A DNA stretch of 5,450 nucleotides, taken from contig JAUQXD010000711.1 in NCBI GenBank assembly GCA_030834835.1, positions 1 through 5,450 of the forward strand, read 5' to 3'. This DNA comes from Thermoflexales bacterium (lineage in GTDB: Bacteria; Chloroflexota; Anaerolineae; Fen-1058). The position numbers and the translations under genes are program-made. Below the pieces are notes generated by a model that worked only from the letters and a program-made list of their open reading frames with translations, had not been told where the DNA came from and made no database searches. Positions within the stretch are counted from its first letter, which is position 1. Every line of letters begins with the position of its first letter. Shown piece by piece: positions 1 to 5,450 of this stretch.

Positions 1-1701
1 GGGCAGACGCCGTTCTTCGAGAAAGAGATTCGCGTCCGGCACAAGGACGGCTCGTATCGCTGGATTCTGACACGCGGCGCAACGGTGCGCGATACCGAAG
101 GGCGACCGGTGCGGATGGCCGGTTCGCACACCGACATCACCGAGCGCAAGCGCGTCAACGAAGAATTGATCGAGCGCGAGGCGCAGTATCGCAGCATCTA
201 CGAAGCGACGACCGACGGCCTGATCATCACGCAGCTGGACGGCACGATCGTGGAGGCGAACCCCGCGGCCTGCGCGATGTTCGGTTACGAGTACGATGAA
301 TTTGTGCGACTTGATCCGCGGCGGGTGATTCATCCCGATTATCACACGCCCTTTCGCGACTACCTGACGGCGGTGGCCGGCGGCGAGCCGGTTCAAACCC
401 GATCGATCAACGCGCGCAAAGACGGCTCGCTGCTGGATGTGGAAGTACGCGGTACGCTGATCGCTTATCGCGGTGAGCCGCACATCTTGAGCGTGGTGCA
501 CGATGTCACCGAACGCGAGCGGGCTTTTCAGCTGCTGGAGCAGCGGGTCGAAGAGCGCACGCGCGAGTTGTCCACGCTGCTGGATATTTCCCACAGCATG
601 ACGTCCACGTTTGAACTGAAGCCGCTGTTGCGCGTCATCCTTAACCAGCTGCGGAAAGTGGTTGACTACACGGGGGCTACAATTTTTACGCTGCACGAAA
701 ACGAGTTGACCATCCTGGATTATCAAGGCCCGATCCCGCCGGATGAAGTTCTTCAACTACGTTTCCCGTTGATGCGGGCCAGCGTCAACTATCGTGTCAT
801 CCAGCAGGCTGTGCCCGTCATCATTCCCGACGTGCGCGGCAGCACGCCGGAGGCTGTCGCGTTTCAGCACACTGCGGGCGAGGCATTGCTGACGACTTAC
901 GGCTACATCCGATCATGGCTGGGTGTGCCGTTGATGGCTCAAGAGCGCGTCGTGGGCATGTTAAGCCTCGATCACGACGAACCCGATCACTACACGGGGC
1001 GCGATGCGCAGCTGGTGTTGGCCATCGCCAATCAGGCTGCTATCGCCATCGAGAACTCGCGGCTGTACTGGCAGGCTAAGGAACTGGCGGCGCTGGAAGA
1101 GCGCAATCGATTGGCGCGCGAACTGCACGATTCGGTCTCGCAGGCGTTGTATGGCATCGCGCTGGGCGCGCGCACGGCGCGCACGCAACTTGAGCGCGAT
1201 CCGGCCAAAGCCAGAGAACCGATCGAGTATACGCTGCAACTGGCCGAAGCGGGTCTGGCCGAAATGCGCGCGTTGATCTTTGAACTGCGGCCGGAATCCC
1301 TCAAGACCGATGGGCTGGTGGCGGCCCTGACGAAACAGGCGGCTGCGGTGCGCGCGCGCCATCACCTGGATGTGCAGACCGAGTTCTGTGAAGAGATGGA
1401 GCACATGCCGTTCGAGGCCAAAGAAGCGTTGTACCGCATCACGCAGGAAGCGCTGCACAACATCGTCAAGCACGCCAAAGCCACGCACGTCGACTTGAAG
1501 TTGATCTGCGAAGGCGGCAGTGTGGCGCTGTTGGAAATCCACGATAACGGCGTGGGCTTCGATTCGCAGGGCACGTTCCCCGGTCATCTGGGGTTGAAGT
1601 CCATGCGCGAGCGCGCCATGCGCGTGGGCGGCGGCTTTAGCGTGAAGAGTGAGCCGGGCGAGGGCACGCGCATCCGGGCGCGGATTCCGTTTAAGGTGTA
1701 G
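1..1701 (+). CDS. Sensor histidine kinase, PAS-PAS-GAF-HisKA_3-HATPase (5' end missing)
   Basis: The reading frame is open from base 1 and ends at TAG 1699-1701, giving 566 residues; the true start lies upstream. Numbering from base 1: residues 1-46 are the end of a PAS fold (HKDGSYRW, then the HTDITERKR tail). Residues 59-170 are a second PAS domain (DGLIITQLDG, RKDGSLLDVEV, VVHDVTERER). Residues 172-198 look like a coiled coil, and 192-353 are a GAF domain (SWLGVPLMAQERVVGMLSLD). The dimerisation helix carries the HisKA_3 H-box ELHDSVSQ, with phospho-acceptor His376 and the HDxxxQ phosphatase motif (Asp377, Gln381). The ATPase domain has the N-box Asn487 (ALHNIVKHA), G1 HDNGVGFD (Asp515) and G2 GHLGL. 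In known NarX/DegS/LiaS-type kinases such a core phosphorylates a NarL/LuxR-class regulator. No membrane segment lies in the visible part, so the protein may be cytoplasmic, but its N terminus is unseen. No response regulator follows. Signal unknown. Confidence 0.96.
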   Translation, partial: GQTPFFEKEIRVRHKDGSYRWILTRGATVRDTEGRPVRMAGSHTDITERKRVNEELIEREAQYRSIYEATTDGLIITQLDGTIVEANPAACAMFGYEYDEFVRLDPRRVIHPDYHTPFRDYLTAVAGGEPVQTRSINARKDGSLLDVEVRGTLIAYRGEPHILSVVHDVTERERAFQLLEQRVEERTRELSTLLDISHSMTSTFELKPLLRVILNQLRKVVDYTGATIFTLHENELTILDYQGPIPPDEVLQLRFPLMRASVNYRVIQQAVPVIIPDVRGSTPEAVAFQHTAGEALLTTYGYIRSWLGVPLMAQERVVGMLSLDHDEPDHYTGRDAQLVLAIANQAAIAIENSRLYWQAKELAALEERNRLARELHDSVSQALYGIALGARTARTQLERDPAKAREPIEYTLQLAEAGLAEMRALIFELRPESLKTDGLVAALTKQAAAVRARHHLDVQTEFCEEMEHMPFEAKEALYRITQEALHNIVKHAKATHVDLKLICEGGSVALLEIHDNGVGFDSQGTFPGHLGLKSMRERAMRVGGGFSVKSEPGEGTRIRARIPFKV

Positions 1702-1753
1702 CTGGGCGGCACCCATACTATCGGCAAGCGAAAGTCGGACACCATACACAATC

Positions 1754-2707
1754 ATGTTTGTTATTGCTAGACTGGGCACAACGAATAGCCGGGAGGTCAT
1801 AATAGAAATCGCCACGATTATTCTTGTGGTCATGCTATTCTCGACTTCGTGTGTTCAAACAGCTGTACCGTCGCCCACCTTACTCACACGAACGCCCACG
1901 AACATAGCATCTTCGACAACCATCGCTACGTCTCCGACTGGCCGATATTCAGCAGTCCAAGAAGCCGGAGACTCCAAGTCCTGTAATGCGACTGGGCGTG
2001 CTGTTCACATCGTTGATACGCACACGATGAACACCGTGCAAGACTTTCCCGGTGCTACATTTGCTCAATGGCTTTCCGATAACACAGCCGAGATTCGAAC
2101 CGTGGGGTGTGAACAAGGACAATCCTACAGCGTCAATGTTGAAACTGGCGCGCGCCATGAGTTGGGCGCACTCGGCAACAGGTATTTGTCACCTGATGGT
2201 CTAGCCTTTGCCGAGTATAGTCGCTCATACGTGGGGTTGGGCGGCGAGTTTTGGCTCTATGATGTCGCACGCCAGATCGTAATTCGCCCGCGAGGAACAC
2301 AAAGGCGCTATGACACATTGTGCTGGACCCCCACAAGTTCACACTTGATATATACCTTGCAAGTAATGTCGGACACGACCTCTTCTAACGTGATTATTGG
2401 TCCGCGTCAAATCTGGATCGTAGATAAACAGGGCGGAGAAGAAAGGTTGTTGCTTGGCGATAGCGGGCGTAACTACTTCATCACTTCAGGAAGTCCAGAG
2501 CAGTGGAGATGCGTCTGGGAAAATGACTGGATTCAGGTACAAGAAACACCTTACATTGTTGTCGTTGCTCCCATGGAACCTCTTGAGAAAGATTGGGACG
2601 CGTTAGCCTGTCCGATATATGGCCGTAACTGCGAGGCTTCACAGCCACTTGGCCTGAATTGGCGCACAGGCGAACTGGCGCGGTGGGAAGGGGTTCCTTC
2701 GAAGTAG
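1754..2707 (+). CDS. Putative lipoprotein with TolB/PD40-like beta-propeller features
   Basis: 317 residues from ATG 1754; not recognised as a named family. Residues 16-32 form a hydrophobic signal segment (IIEIATIILVVMLF) ending in STS-Cys33. This resembles a lipobox, but Ser at -3 is atypical. A Thr/Ser/Pro-rich linker follows (about 34-62), typical of anchored surface proteins. The rest is beta-rich with alternating pieces like PD40/TolB blades: YLSPDGLAFAEYS...FWLYDVARQ (144-174) and CWTPTSSHLIYTL...IWIVDKQGGEERLL (190-234). Six further cysteines (77, 119, 190, 253, 286, 293) would allow disulfides, which fits export. A binding or scaffolding role outside the membrane is inference only. 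The start is uncertain: ATG 1754 lacks a ribosome binding site, a strong one lies inside the frame at 1791-1797, and longer versions would overlap the kinase gene. Base composition is lower in GC than its neighbours: two hand-counted 60-base lines gave 55% and 40%, against 63% for a kinase line. Confidence 0.75.
   Translation: MFVIARLGTTNSREVIIEIATIILVVMLFSTSCVQTAVPSPTLLTRTPTNIASSTTIATSPTGRYSAVQEAGDSKSCNATGRAVHIVDTHTMNTVQDFPGATFAQWLSDNTAEIRTVGCEQGQSYSVNVETGARHELGALGNRYLSPDGLAFAEYSRSYVGLGGEFWLYDVARQIVIRPRGTQRRYDTLCWTPTSSHLIYTLQVMSDTTSSNVIIGPRQIWIVDKQGGEERLLLGDSGRNYFITSGSPEQWRCVWENDWIQVQETPYIVVVAPMEPLEKDWDALACPIYGRNCEASQPLGLNWRTGELARWEGVPSK
1791..1797 (+). promoter_or_regulatory. Shine-Dalgarno-like GGGAGGT inside the lipoprotein reading frame
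   Basis: GGGAGGT is the best ribosome-binding match near this gene, but it lies 35 bases inside the frame opened by ATG 1754. The in-frame codons at normal spacing are ATA 1799, ATA 1802 and ATC 1808; the first ATG/GTG/TTG codons after it are GTG 1826 and ATG 1832, too far away and within the signal segment. Either translation starts at a rare non-ATG codon, giving a very short signal peptide, or the motif is chance. Confidence 0.35.
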
Positions 2708-2732
2708 CAACGAAAAGGAAGCGGCGATGATG

Positions 2733-2748
2733 CGGATTGCCAAATCCA
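2733..2748. repeat. Palindromic intergenic repeat, copy 1
   Basis: CGGATTGCCAAATCCA matches the copy at 2761-2776 at 15 of 16 bases; the copies begin 28 bases apart. It can form a 5-bp stem (GGATT/AATCC) around a short loop. It lies just after the lipoprotein gene and before the reductase promoter. Short interspersed palindromes of this kind often sit in bacterial gene gaps; identity with a named family was not testable here. Confidence 0.7.
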
Positions 2749-2757
2749 GCGCCTGGG

Positions 2758-2779
2758 CGACGGATTGCCAAATCCGTCG
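2758..2779. repeat. Palindromic intergenic repeat, copy 2, with a 9-bp perfect stem
   Basis: CGACGGATT (2758-2766) and AATCCGTCG (2771-2779) are exact reverse complements around the loop GCCA. The hairpin sits 51 bases after the lipoprotein stop and about 30 bases before the reductase -10 box. It has no T-run after it, so it is not a standard intrinsic terminator, although it could slow polymerase or protect the upstream mRNA 3' end. The core is the same sequence as the repeat at 2733-2748. Confidence 0.75.
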
Positions 2780-2803
2780 AGAGCATCTTCGTTCCACTCG
2801 CAA

Positions 2804-2812
2804 TGGTATAAT
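2804..2812 (+). promoter_or_regulatory. Extended -10 promoter for the aldo/keto reductase
   Basis: TGGTATAAT contains a perfect TATAAT (2807-2812) preceded by the TGn extended -10 element. No good TTGACA-like -35 box is found 16-18 bases upstream, which extended -10 promoters can tolerate. Transcription would begin near 2818-2820, leaving a leader of about 30 bases that includes the ribosome binding site at 2840-2844. Confidence 0.65.
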
Positions 2813-2839
2813 CGCTGTGCCATCACATTGACTATCTTC

Positions 2840-2844
2840 AGGAG
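2840..2844 (+). promoter_or_regulatory. Ribosome binding site that sets the reductase start
   Basis: AGGAG lies four bases before ATG 2849. It decides for this start over upstream in-frame codons such as TTG 2765: the extra residues they would add look unlike the family, overlap the promoter, and come before the typical [12 protein letters not shown] opening of aldo/keto reductases. Confidence 0.8.
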
Positions 2845-2848
2845 CATA

Positions 2849-3841
2849 ATGGATTATCGTTATCTGGGACGATCGGGTCTTCAAGTTTCGGCGTTGTCGT
2901 TGGGCGGTTGGGTGACGTGGGGAAATCAGATCGGCGAAGACATTACCTATGATTGTATGACGGCCGCATATGAAGCGGGCGTCAATTTCTTCGATACGGC
3001 GGAAGTGTACGCCGAAGGCAAAAGCGAAATCGCGATGGGGGCGGCGATTAAGCGGGCCGGGTGGAAACGATCGGATCTGGTGCTGTCCACCAAGATTTTC
3101 TGGGGCGGCGAAGGCGTCAACGATCAGGGCTTGTCGCGCAAGCACATCATCGAAGGCTTGAATGCTTCGTTGGCGCGACTGCAACTGGACTACGTCGATC
3201 TGGTCTTCTGCCACCGGCCAGACCTCCACACCCCGATCGAAGAAACCGTCCGCGCCATGACGCACGTCATCAATCAGGGCAAGGCCTTTTACTGGGGCAC
3301 CAGCGAATGGAGTGCGCAGGAATTGATGGAAGCGTACACCATCGCGCGGCAGGAACATTTGATTCCGCCGTTGATGGAGCAGCCCGAATACAATATGTTC
3401 GCGCGTGAGCGTTTTGAGAAAGAATACGCACGCCTCTATACTACGATCGGCCTGGGCACGACGATCTTCAGCCCATTGGCGAGCGGTCTGTTGACGGGCA
3501 AATATAACGCCGGCCTGCCGGAAGGCACTCGCGCCACCTTGCCCGGCTACGAATGGCTGCGCGAGCGCTTCGAGAAAGATGAGACTAAGCGCAACATCGA
3601 GAAGGTCAAGCAATTGATGCCGATCGCGGCTGAACTGGACTGCTCGCTGGCTCAAATGGCGCTGGCCTGGTGCCTCAAGAATCCCAACGTCAGCACCGTC
3701 ATCACCGGCGCGTCGCGCGCCTCGCAAGTGACGGAGAACATGAAGGCGCTGGATGTGCTGCCCAAACTCACCGACGAGGTGATGGCGCGCATCGAGGCCG
3801 TGCTGCAGAACAAGCCGGAACCCGCCGGAGACTATCGATAA
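2849..3841 (+). CDS. Aldo/keto reductase, Kv channel beta-subunit-like (AKR6 type)
   Basis: 330 residues, full length for the family; a soluble TIM-barrel NADPH-dependent carbonyl reductase by family knowledge. The N terminus [19 protein letters not shown] is characteristic. The tetrad is complete: Asp49 and Tyr54 ([10 protein letters not shown]), Lys82 (STKIFWGG) and His122 (VFCHRPD). Cofactor-site motifs are present: GTSEWS (150-155), [10 protein letters not shown] (177-186), [12 protein letters not shown] (208-219) and [14 protein letters not shown] (285-298). From memory, [36 protein letters not shown] and the end NKPxxxxDYR are close to animal Kv-beta and plant KAB1. Animal Kv-beta has Asn where this protein has His122, so this copy looks like an ordinary active enzyme. 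The physiological substrate is unknown. No potassium channel gene is in the window. The gene has its own promoter and ends five bases before a repeat element. Confidence 0.96.
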   Translation: MDYRYLGRSGLQVSALSLGGWVTWGNQIGEDITYDCMTAAYEAGVNFFDTAEVYAEGKSEIAMGAAIKRAGWKRSDLVLSTKIFWGGEGVNDQGLSRKHIIEGLNASLARLQLDYVDLVFCHRPDLHTPIEETVRAMTHVINQGKAFYWGTSEWSAQELMEAYTIARQEHLIPPLMEQPEYNMFARERFEKEYARLYTTIGLGTTIFSPLASGLLTGKYNAGLPEGTRATLPGYEWLRERFEKDETKRNIEKVKQLMPIAAELDCSLAQMALAWCLKNPNVSTVITGASRASQVTENMKALDVLPKLTDEVMARIEAVLQNKPEPAGDYR

Positions 3842-3851
3842 ATACTTGAAC

Positions 3852-3878
3852 CACTAAGGACACTAAGGACACTAAGGA
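3852..3878 (+). repeat. Three perfect tandem copies of CACTAAGGA
   Basis: The 9-bp unit CACTAAGGA occurs at 3852-3860, 3861-3869 and 3870-3878 without a mismatch. A partial related unit, CACGAAATA, follows at 3884-3892. This array is the left arm of the nested element; the same unit with T changed to G is found inverted at 4043-4069. Confidence 0.9.
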
Positions 3879-3909
3879 TTTGTCACGAAATAACCTGGTC
3901 GATTCTTGC

Positions 3910-3946
3910 GTCATGCCTGAGTGCGCGCTTCGCGTCGGGCATCCAG
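3910..3946 (+). repeat. Inner hairpin A, GTCAT...ATCCAG
   Basis: ATGCCTGA (3913-3920) pairs with TCGGGCAT (3935-3942) through eight pairs including one G-T(U) pair, and a small CGCG/CGCG stem can form inside. The boundary bases GTCAT and ATCCAG resemble the widespread bacterial intergenic hairpins that begin GTCATTCC and end GGAATCCAG. Confidence 0.6.
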
Positions 3947-3977
3947 AGTCACGACTGGTAAGAGTGTTGACTGGCTG

Positions 3978-4009
3978 CTGGATTCCCGCCGAAAGCATGC
4001 GGGAACGAC
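3978..4009 (-). repeat. Inner hairpin B, inverted relative to hairpin A
   Basis: TTCCCGC (3983-3989) pairs perfectly with GCGGGAA (3999-4005) around a nine-base loop. It begins with CTGGAT, the exact reverse complement of the ATCCAG that ends hairpin A, and ends ACGAC against the GTCAT start of A. The two hairpins are therefore an inverted pair separated by 31 bases. There is no T-run, so it is not a standard terminator. Confidence 0.65.
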
Positions 4010-4042
4010 ATTGACCAACATCTGTTGCGACAACCTGAGAAT

Positions 4043-4069
4043 AACTTCGTGATCTTCGTGTCCTTCGTG
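4043..4069 (-). repeat. Right arm: three inverted CACGAAG units
   Basis: Read on the reverse strand, the units are CACGAAGGA (4061-4069), CACGAAGAT (4052-4060) and CACGAAGTT (4043-4051), so the copies decay away from the outer end. They mirror the left array in unit length and number. The arm ends at 4075, four bases before the ribosome binding site of the next gene. Confidence 0.8.
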
Positions 4070-4078
4070 GTTCAAATC

Positions 4079-4084
4079 TGGAGG
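4079..4084 (+). promoter_or_regulatory. Ribosome binding site that sets the GH13 start
   Basis: TGGAGG lies six bases before ATG 4091. An in-frame TGA at 4088-4090 directly precedes this ATG and rules out any earlier start. The site follows immediately after the right arm of the repeat element, so folding of that arm could affect how accessible it is. Confidence 0.8.
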
Positions 4085-4090
4085 CTGTGA

Positions 4091-5450
4091 ATGGCACTGT
4101 TTGAGTTCCACGTTTCACGCCGCGCCCGTGATTTCTACGGATTCGATGAAGCCCTGTTTGCCTTCAACGGCAACGTCATCTTTGCCAACTTCTACGCCGC
4201 GCGCGTCTTCGCGCAGAAGATCAACGAGAAACGGCCGCCTGAACAATCGGTGCGTGCGGGCCAGCTCAACGCGCTGGGGTTGGTGGATGAACTTCAGCAC
4301 TACGTCGTGCGCGCCTACCGCGAGCAGAAGAATCCGCGCGTGCTGCACGAAGCGCTGGACTGGCTGACGACGCAAATCGGCACGGCTGAAGTGGAGCAGA
4401 CGCTGCTGCGCTTCGTCGATGAATTTCCGCCGGTCGCAGTCTACAAGGGCCAACTCACCGTCGATGAATATCTGGCGGGCGAAACGGGCGGCCTCACACA
4501 TCGGCAGATGGCGCTGGAAGAAATGCTGATGCTGTGGCTGGCGAATCTCAATCCGGCCTTTGAGCCATTCAAAGAATTGTTCGACGACGAGCCGCTGGAA
4601 AAAGAGACGGCTTATCCGAAGATGATGACGGGCATGCGCGAGTTCTTTGCGGCGCAGCCAACCTTTGGCGCGGACAACGTCAACCTGATCGATCTGCTGC
4701 TGGCGCCCGCGCAAGTCGCGCCGGATTCGCTCAGTGCGCAGTTGGACTACATGCGCGGCCGCTGGGGTGTGGTGTTGGGCCAGCTGATCTATCGGGTGTT
4801 GGGCGGCCTGGATTTCATCAAAGAAGAAGAGAAGGCCGTCTTCACCGGCCCCGGCCCGGTGCACGTGCCCACCTTTGGACCGGGTGCACAAGACGAGTCG
4901 ATGGCGCTGTTTGGCGCGGGGCTGTCGCTTGTGCCGGGCGGCGCGCAGCGCGAGCCGGAACCCGAGCCGGAGAACTTCAGCGCTGATCTGGACTGGATGC
5001 CCGACCTCGTGTTGATTGCCAAGAACTCCTACGTGTGGCTCGATCAACTCTCGAAGAAATATCAGCGGCCCATCACGCGGCTCGATCAAATTCCCGACGC
5101 CGAATTGGATACACTGCGTCAATCGGGCATCACGGGCTTGTGGCTCATCGGCCTGTGGGAGCGCAGTCAGGCGTCGCAGCGCATCAAGCAGATGATGGGC
5201 AATCCTGAAGCGGTGGCCTCGGCTTATTCGCTGTTCGATTATTCCATCGCGCAAGACCTGGGCGGCGATGCGGCCTTGCAGGATTTGAAAGTGCGCGCGC
5301 GCCAACGCGGCATTCGATTGGCCAGCGACATGGTGCCCAATCACATGGGCATCGATTCACGCTGGGTGGTGGAACATCCCGATTGGTTCATCGCGCTCGA
5401 TCAGCCGCCGTTCCCGTCGTACTCGTTTAACGGCGCCGATCTATCGTGGG
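4091..5450 (+). CDS. GH13 alpha-amylase-superfamily protein with long N-terminal region (3' end missing)
   Basis: The frame runs from ATG 4091 to the window end without a stop, 453 codons so far. No signal peptide is visible, so it is probably cytoplasmic. Residues 1-250 look mainly helical (for example LTHRQMALEEMLMLWLANLNP) and match no domain I can name. A Gly/Pro-rich stretch (about 251-268) and an EPEPEPE linker (288-294) lead to DWMPDLVLIAKNSYVWLDQL. The barrel begins near residue 328: GITGLWLIGLWERS (346-359), AYSLFDYSIAQDLGG (378-392, like the GH13 GYDvxDYxxIdpdlG element), and region I, DMVPNH, with Asp413, Asn417 and His418. The catalytic Asp, Glu and Asp normally follow later and lie beyond the window, so activity cannot be judged. 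Action on alpha-glucan is likely from the family, but hydrolase versus transferase is open. Proteins with this layout, more than 1000 residues long, are known to me only as uncharacterised GH13 members. Confidence 0.93.
   Translation, partial: MALFEFHVSRRARDFYGFDEALFAFNGNVIFANFYAARVFAQKINEKRPPEQSVRAGQLNALGLVDELQHYVVRAYREQKNPRVLHEALDWLTTQIGTAEVEQTLLRFVDEFPPVAVYKGQLTVDEYLAGETGGLTHRQMALEEMLMLWLANLNPAFEPFKELFDDEPLEKETAYPKMMTGMREFFAAQPTFGADNVNLIDLLLAPAQVAPDSLSAQLDYMRGRWGVVLGQLIYRVLGGLDFIKEEEKAVFTGPGPVHVPTFGPGAQDESMALFGAGLSLVPGGAQREPEPEPENFSADLDWMPDLVLIAKNSYVWLDQLSKKYQRPITRLDQIPDAELDTLRQSGITGLWLIGLWERSQASQRIKQMMGNPEAVASAYSLFDYSIAQDLGGDAALQDLKVRARQRGIRLASDMVPNHMGIDSRWVVEHPDWFIALDQPPFPSYSFNGADLSW

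Larger units (their letters stand above)
3846..4075. repeat. Nested inverted-repeat element filling the reductase-GH13 gap
   Basis: This 230-bp block accounts for nearly all of the 249-bp gap. Its ends are exact 9-bp inverted repeats, TTGAACCAC (3846-3854) and GTGGTTCAA (4067-4075). The 33-base arms pair at 26 of 33 positions by hand alignment. Inside are two hairpins in opposite orientation. It carries no credible protein and no transposase, and I see no target-site duplication. It could be a non-autonomous mobile element, a composite of two repeat families, or a structured intercistronic RNA; the sequence alone does not decide. Confidence 0.6.

Noticed and set aside
1691..1719. Possible promoter TTAAGG / CATACT with 17-base spacing before the lipoprotein gene.
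   Set aside because: Only 3 of 6 and 4 of 6 consensus matches; not distinguishable from chance.
1649..1753. Longer version of the lipoprotein starting inside the kinase gene.
   Set aside because: It would overlap the kinase end by 53 bases, and the added Arg-rich residues match a shadow frame of the kinase rather than a signal peptide.
961..1833. Long reverse-strand open frame (290 codons) opposite the kinase.
   Set aside because: The + strand encodes clear GAF, H-box and ATPase motifs across the same bases; the reverse product is Arg/His/Gln-rich low complexity, typical of antisense of a GC-rich gene.
2639..3727. Reverse-strand open frame (362 codons) opposite the reductase.
   Set aside because: It overlaps the catalytic and cofactor motifs of a full-length aldo/keto reductase with a good promoter and ribosome site on the + strand.
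3852..3878. Possible CRISPR array from regularly spaced CACTAAGGA units.
   Set aside because: The units are only 9 bp, directly abutting, with no spacers and no cas genes nearby.
3983..4005. Intrinsic terminator after the reductase gene.
   Set aside because: The GC-rich 7-bp stem is perfect but lacks a following T-run and lies about 140 bases after the stop; it fits better as an intergenic repeat hairpin.
3768..4118. Reverse-strand small frames containing a repetitive HEGHEDHE stretch.
   Set aside because: The repetitive peptide is just the translation of the 9-bp CACGAAGGA units; no ribosome site or family resemblance supports a protein.
4115..5344. Reverse-strand open frame (409 codons), the longest closed frame in this part.
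   Set aside because: It is the antisense of the GH13 gene, whose + frame is open to the window edge and shows region I DMVPNH and other barrel motifs; the reverse product is rich in Arg, His and Gln with no recognisable fold.

Overview
The window reads as a GC-rich bacterial chromosome segment, most likely from the Chloroflexota (Anaerolineae-like). The grounds are the multi-PAS/GAF two-component kinase, a lipoprotein with a Thr/Ser/Pro-rich linker after its lipid-anchor Cys, a plant/animal Kv-beta-like aldo/keto reductase, and gaps filled with short palindromic repeats. This is inference from gene style, since there is no rRNA or other marker. All four genes are on the + strand, and both end genes are cut by the window edges.

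Layout. 1-1701: C-terminal 566 residues of a sensor histidine kinase (PAS-PAS-coiled coil-GAF-HisKA_3-HATPase). 1754-2707: an unrecognised secreted or lipid-anchored protein with TolB/PD40-like beta-propeller features and lower GC than its neighbours. 2708-2848: intergenic, with two copies of a CGGATTGCCAAATCC palindrome, then an extended -10 promoter and a clear ribosome binding site. 2849-3841: aldo/keto reductase of the Kv-beta (AKR6) type with an intact catalytic tetrad. 3842-4090: a 249-bp gap almost wholly made of a nested repeat structure, with outer inverted arms of 9-bp CACTAAGGA/CACGAAGGA units around an inverted pair of GTCAT...ATCCAG hairpins. 4091-5450 and beyond: start of a large GH13 alpha-amylase-superfamily protein with an N-terminal region of about 325 residues before the barrel; the window ends soon after GH13 conserved region I.

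Function. The genes do not form an obvious pathway. The kinase probably signals to a NarL/LuxR-type response regulator not present here. The reductase has its own promoter. The GH13 gene has its own ribosome binding site directly after the repeat element, so that element lies in its leader or in an intercistronic region. I see no CRISPR array, tRNA, rRNA, transposase or phage gene. The least explained structure is the nested repeat element at 3846-4075, followed by the N-terminal region of the GH13 protein and the start of the lipoprotein gene.
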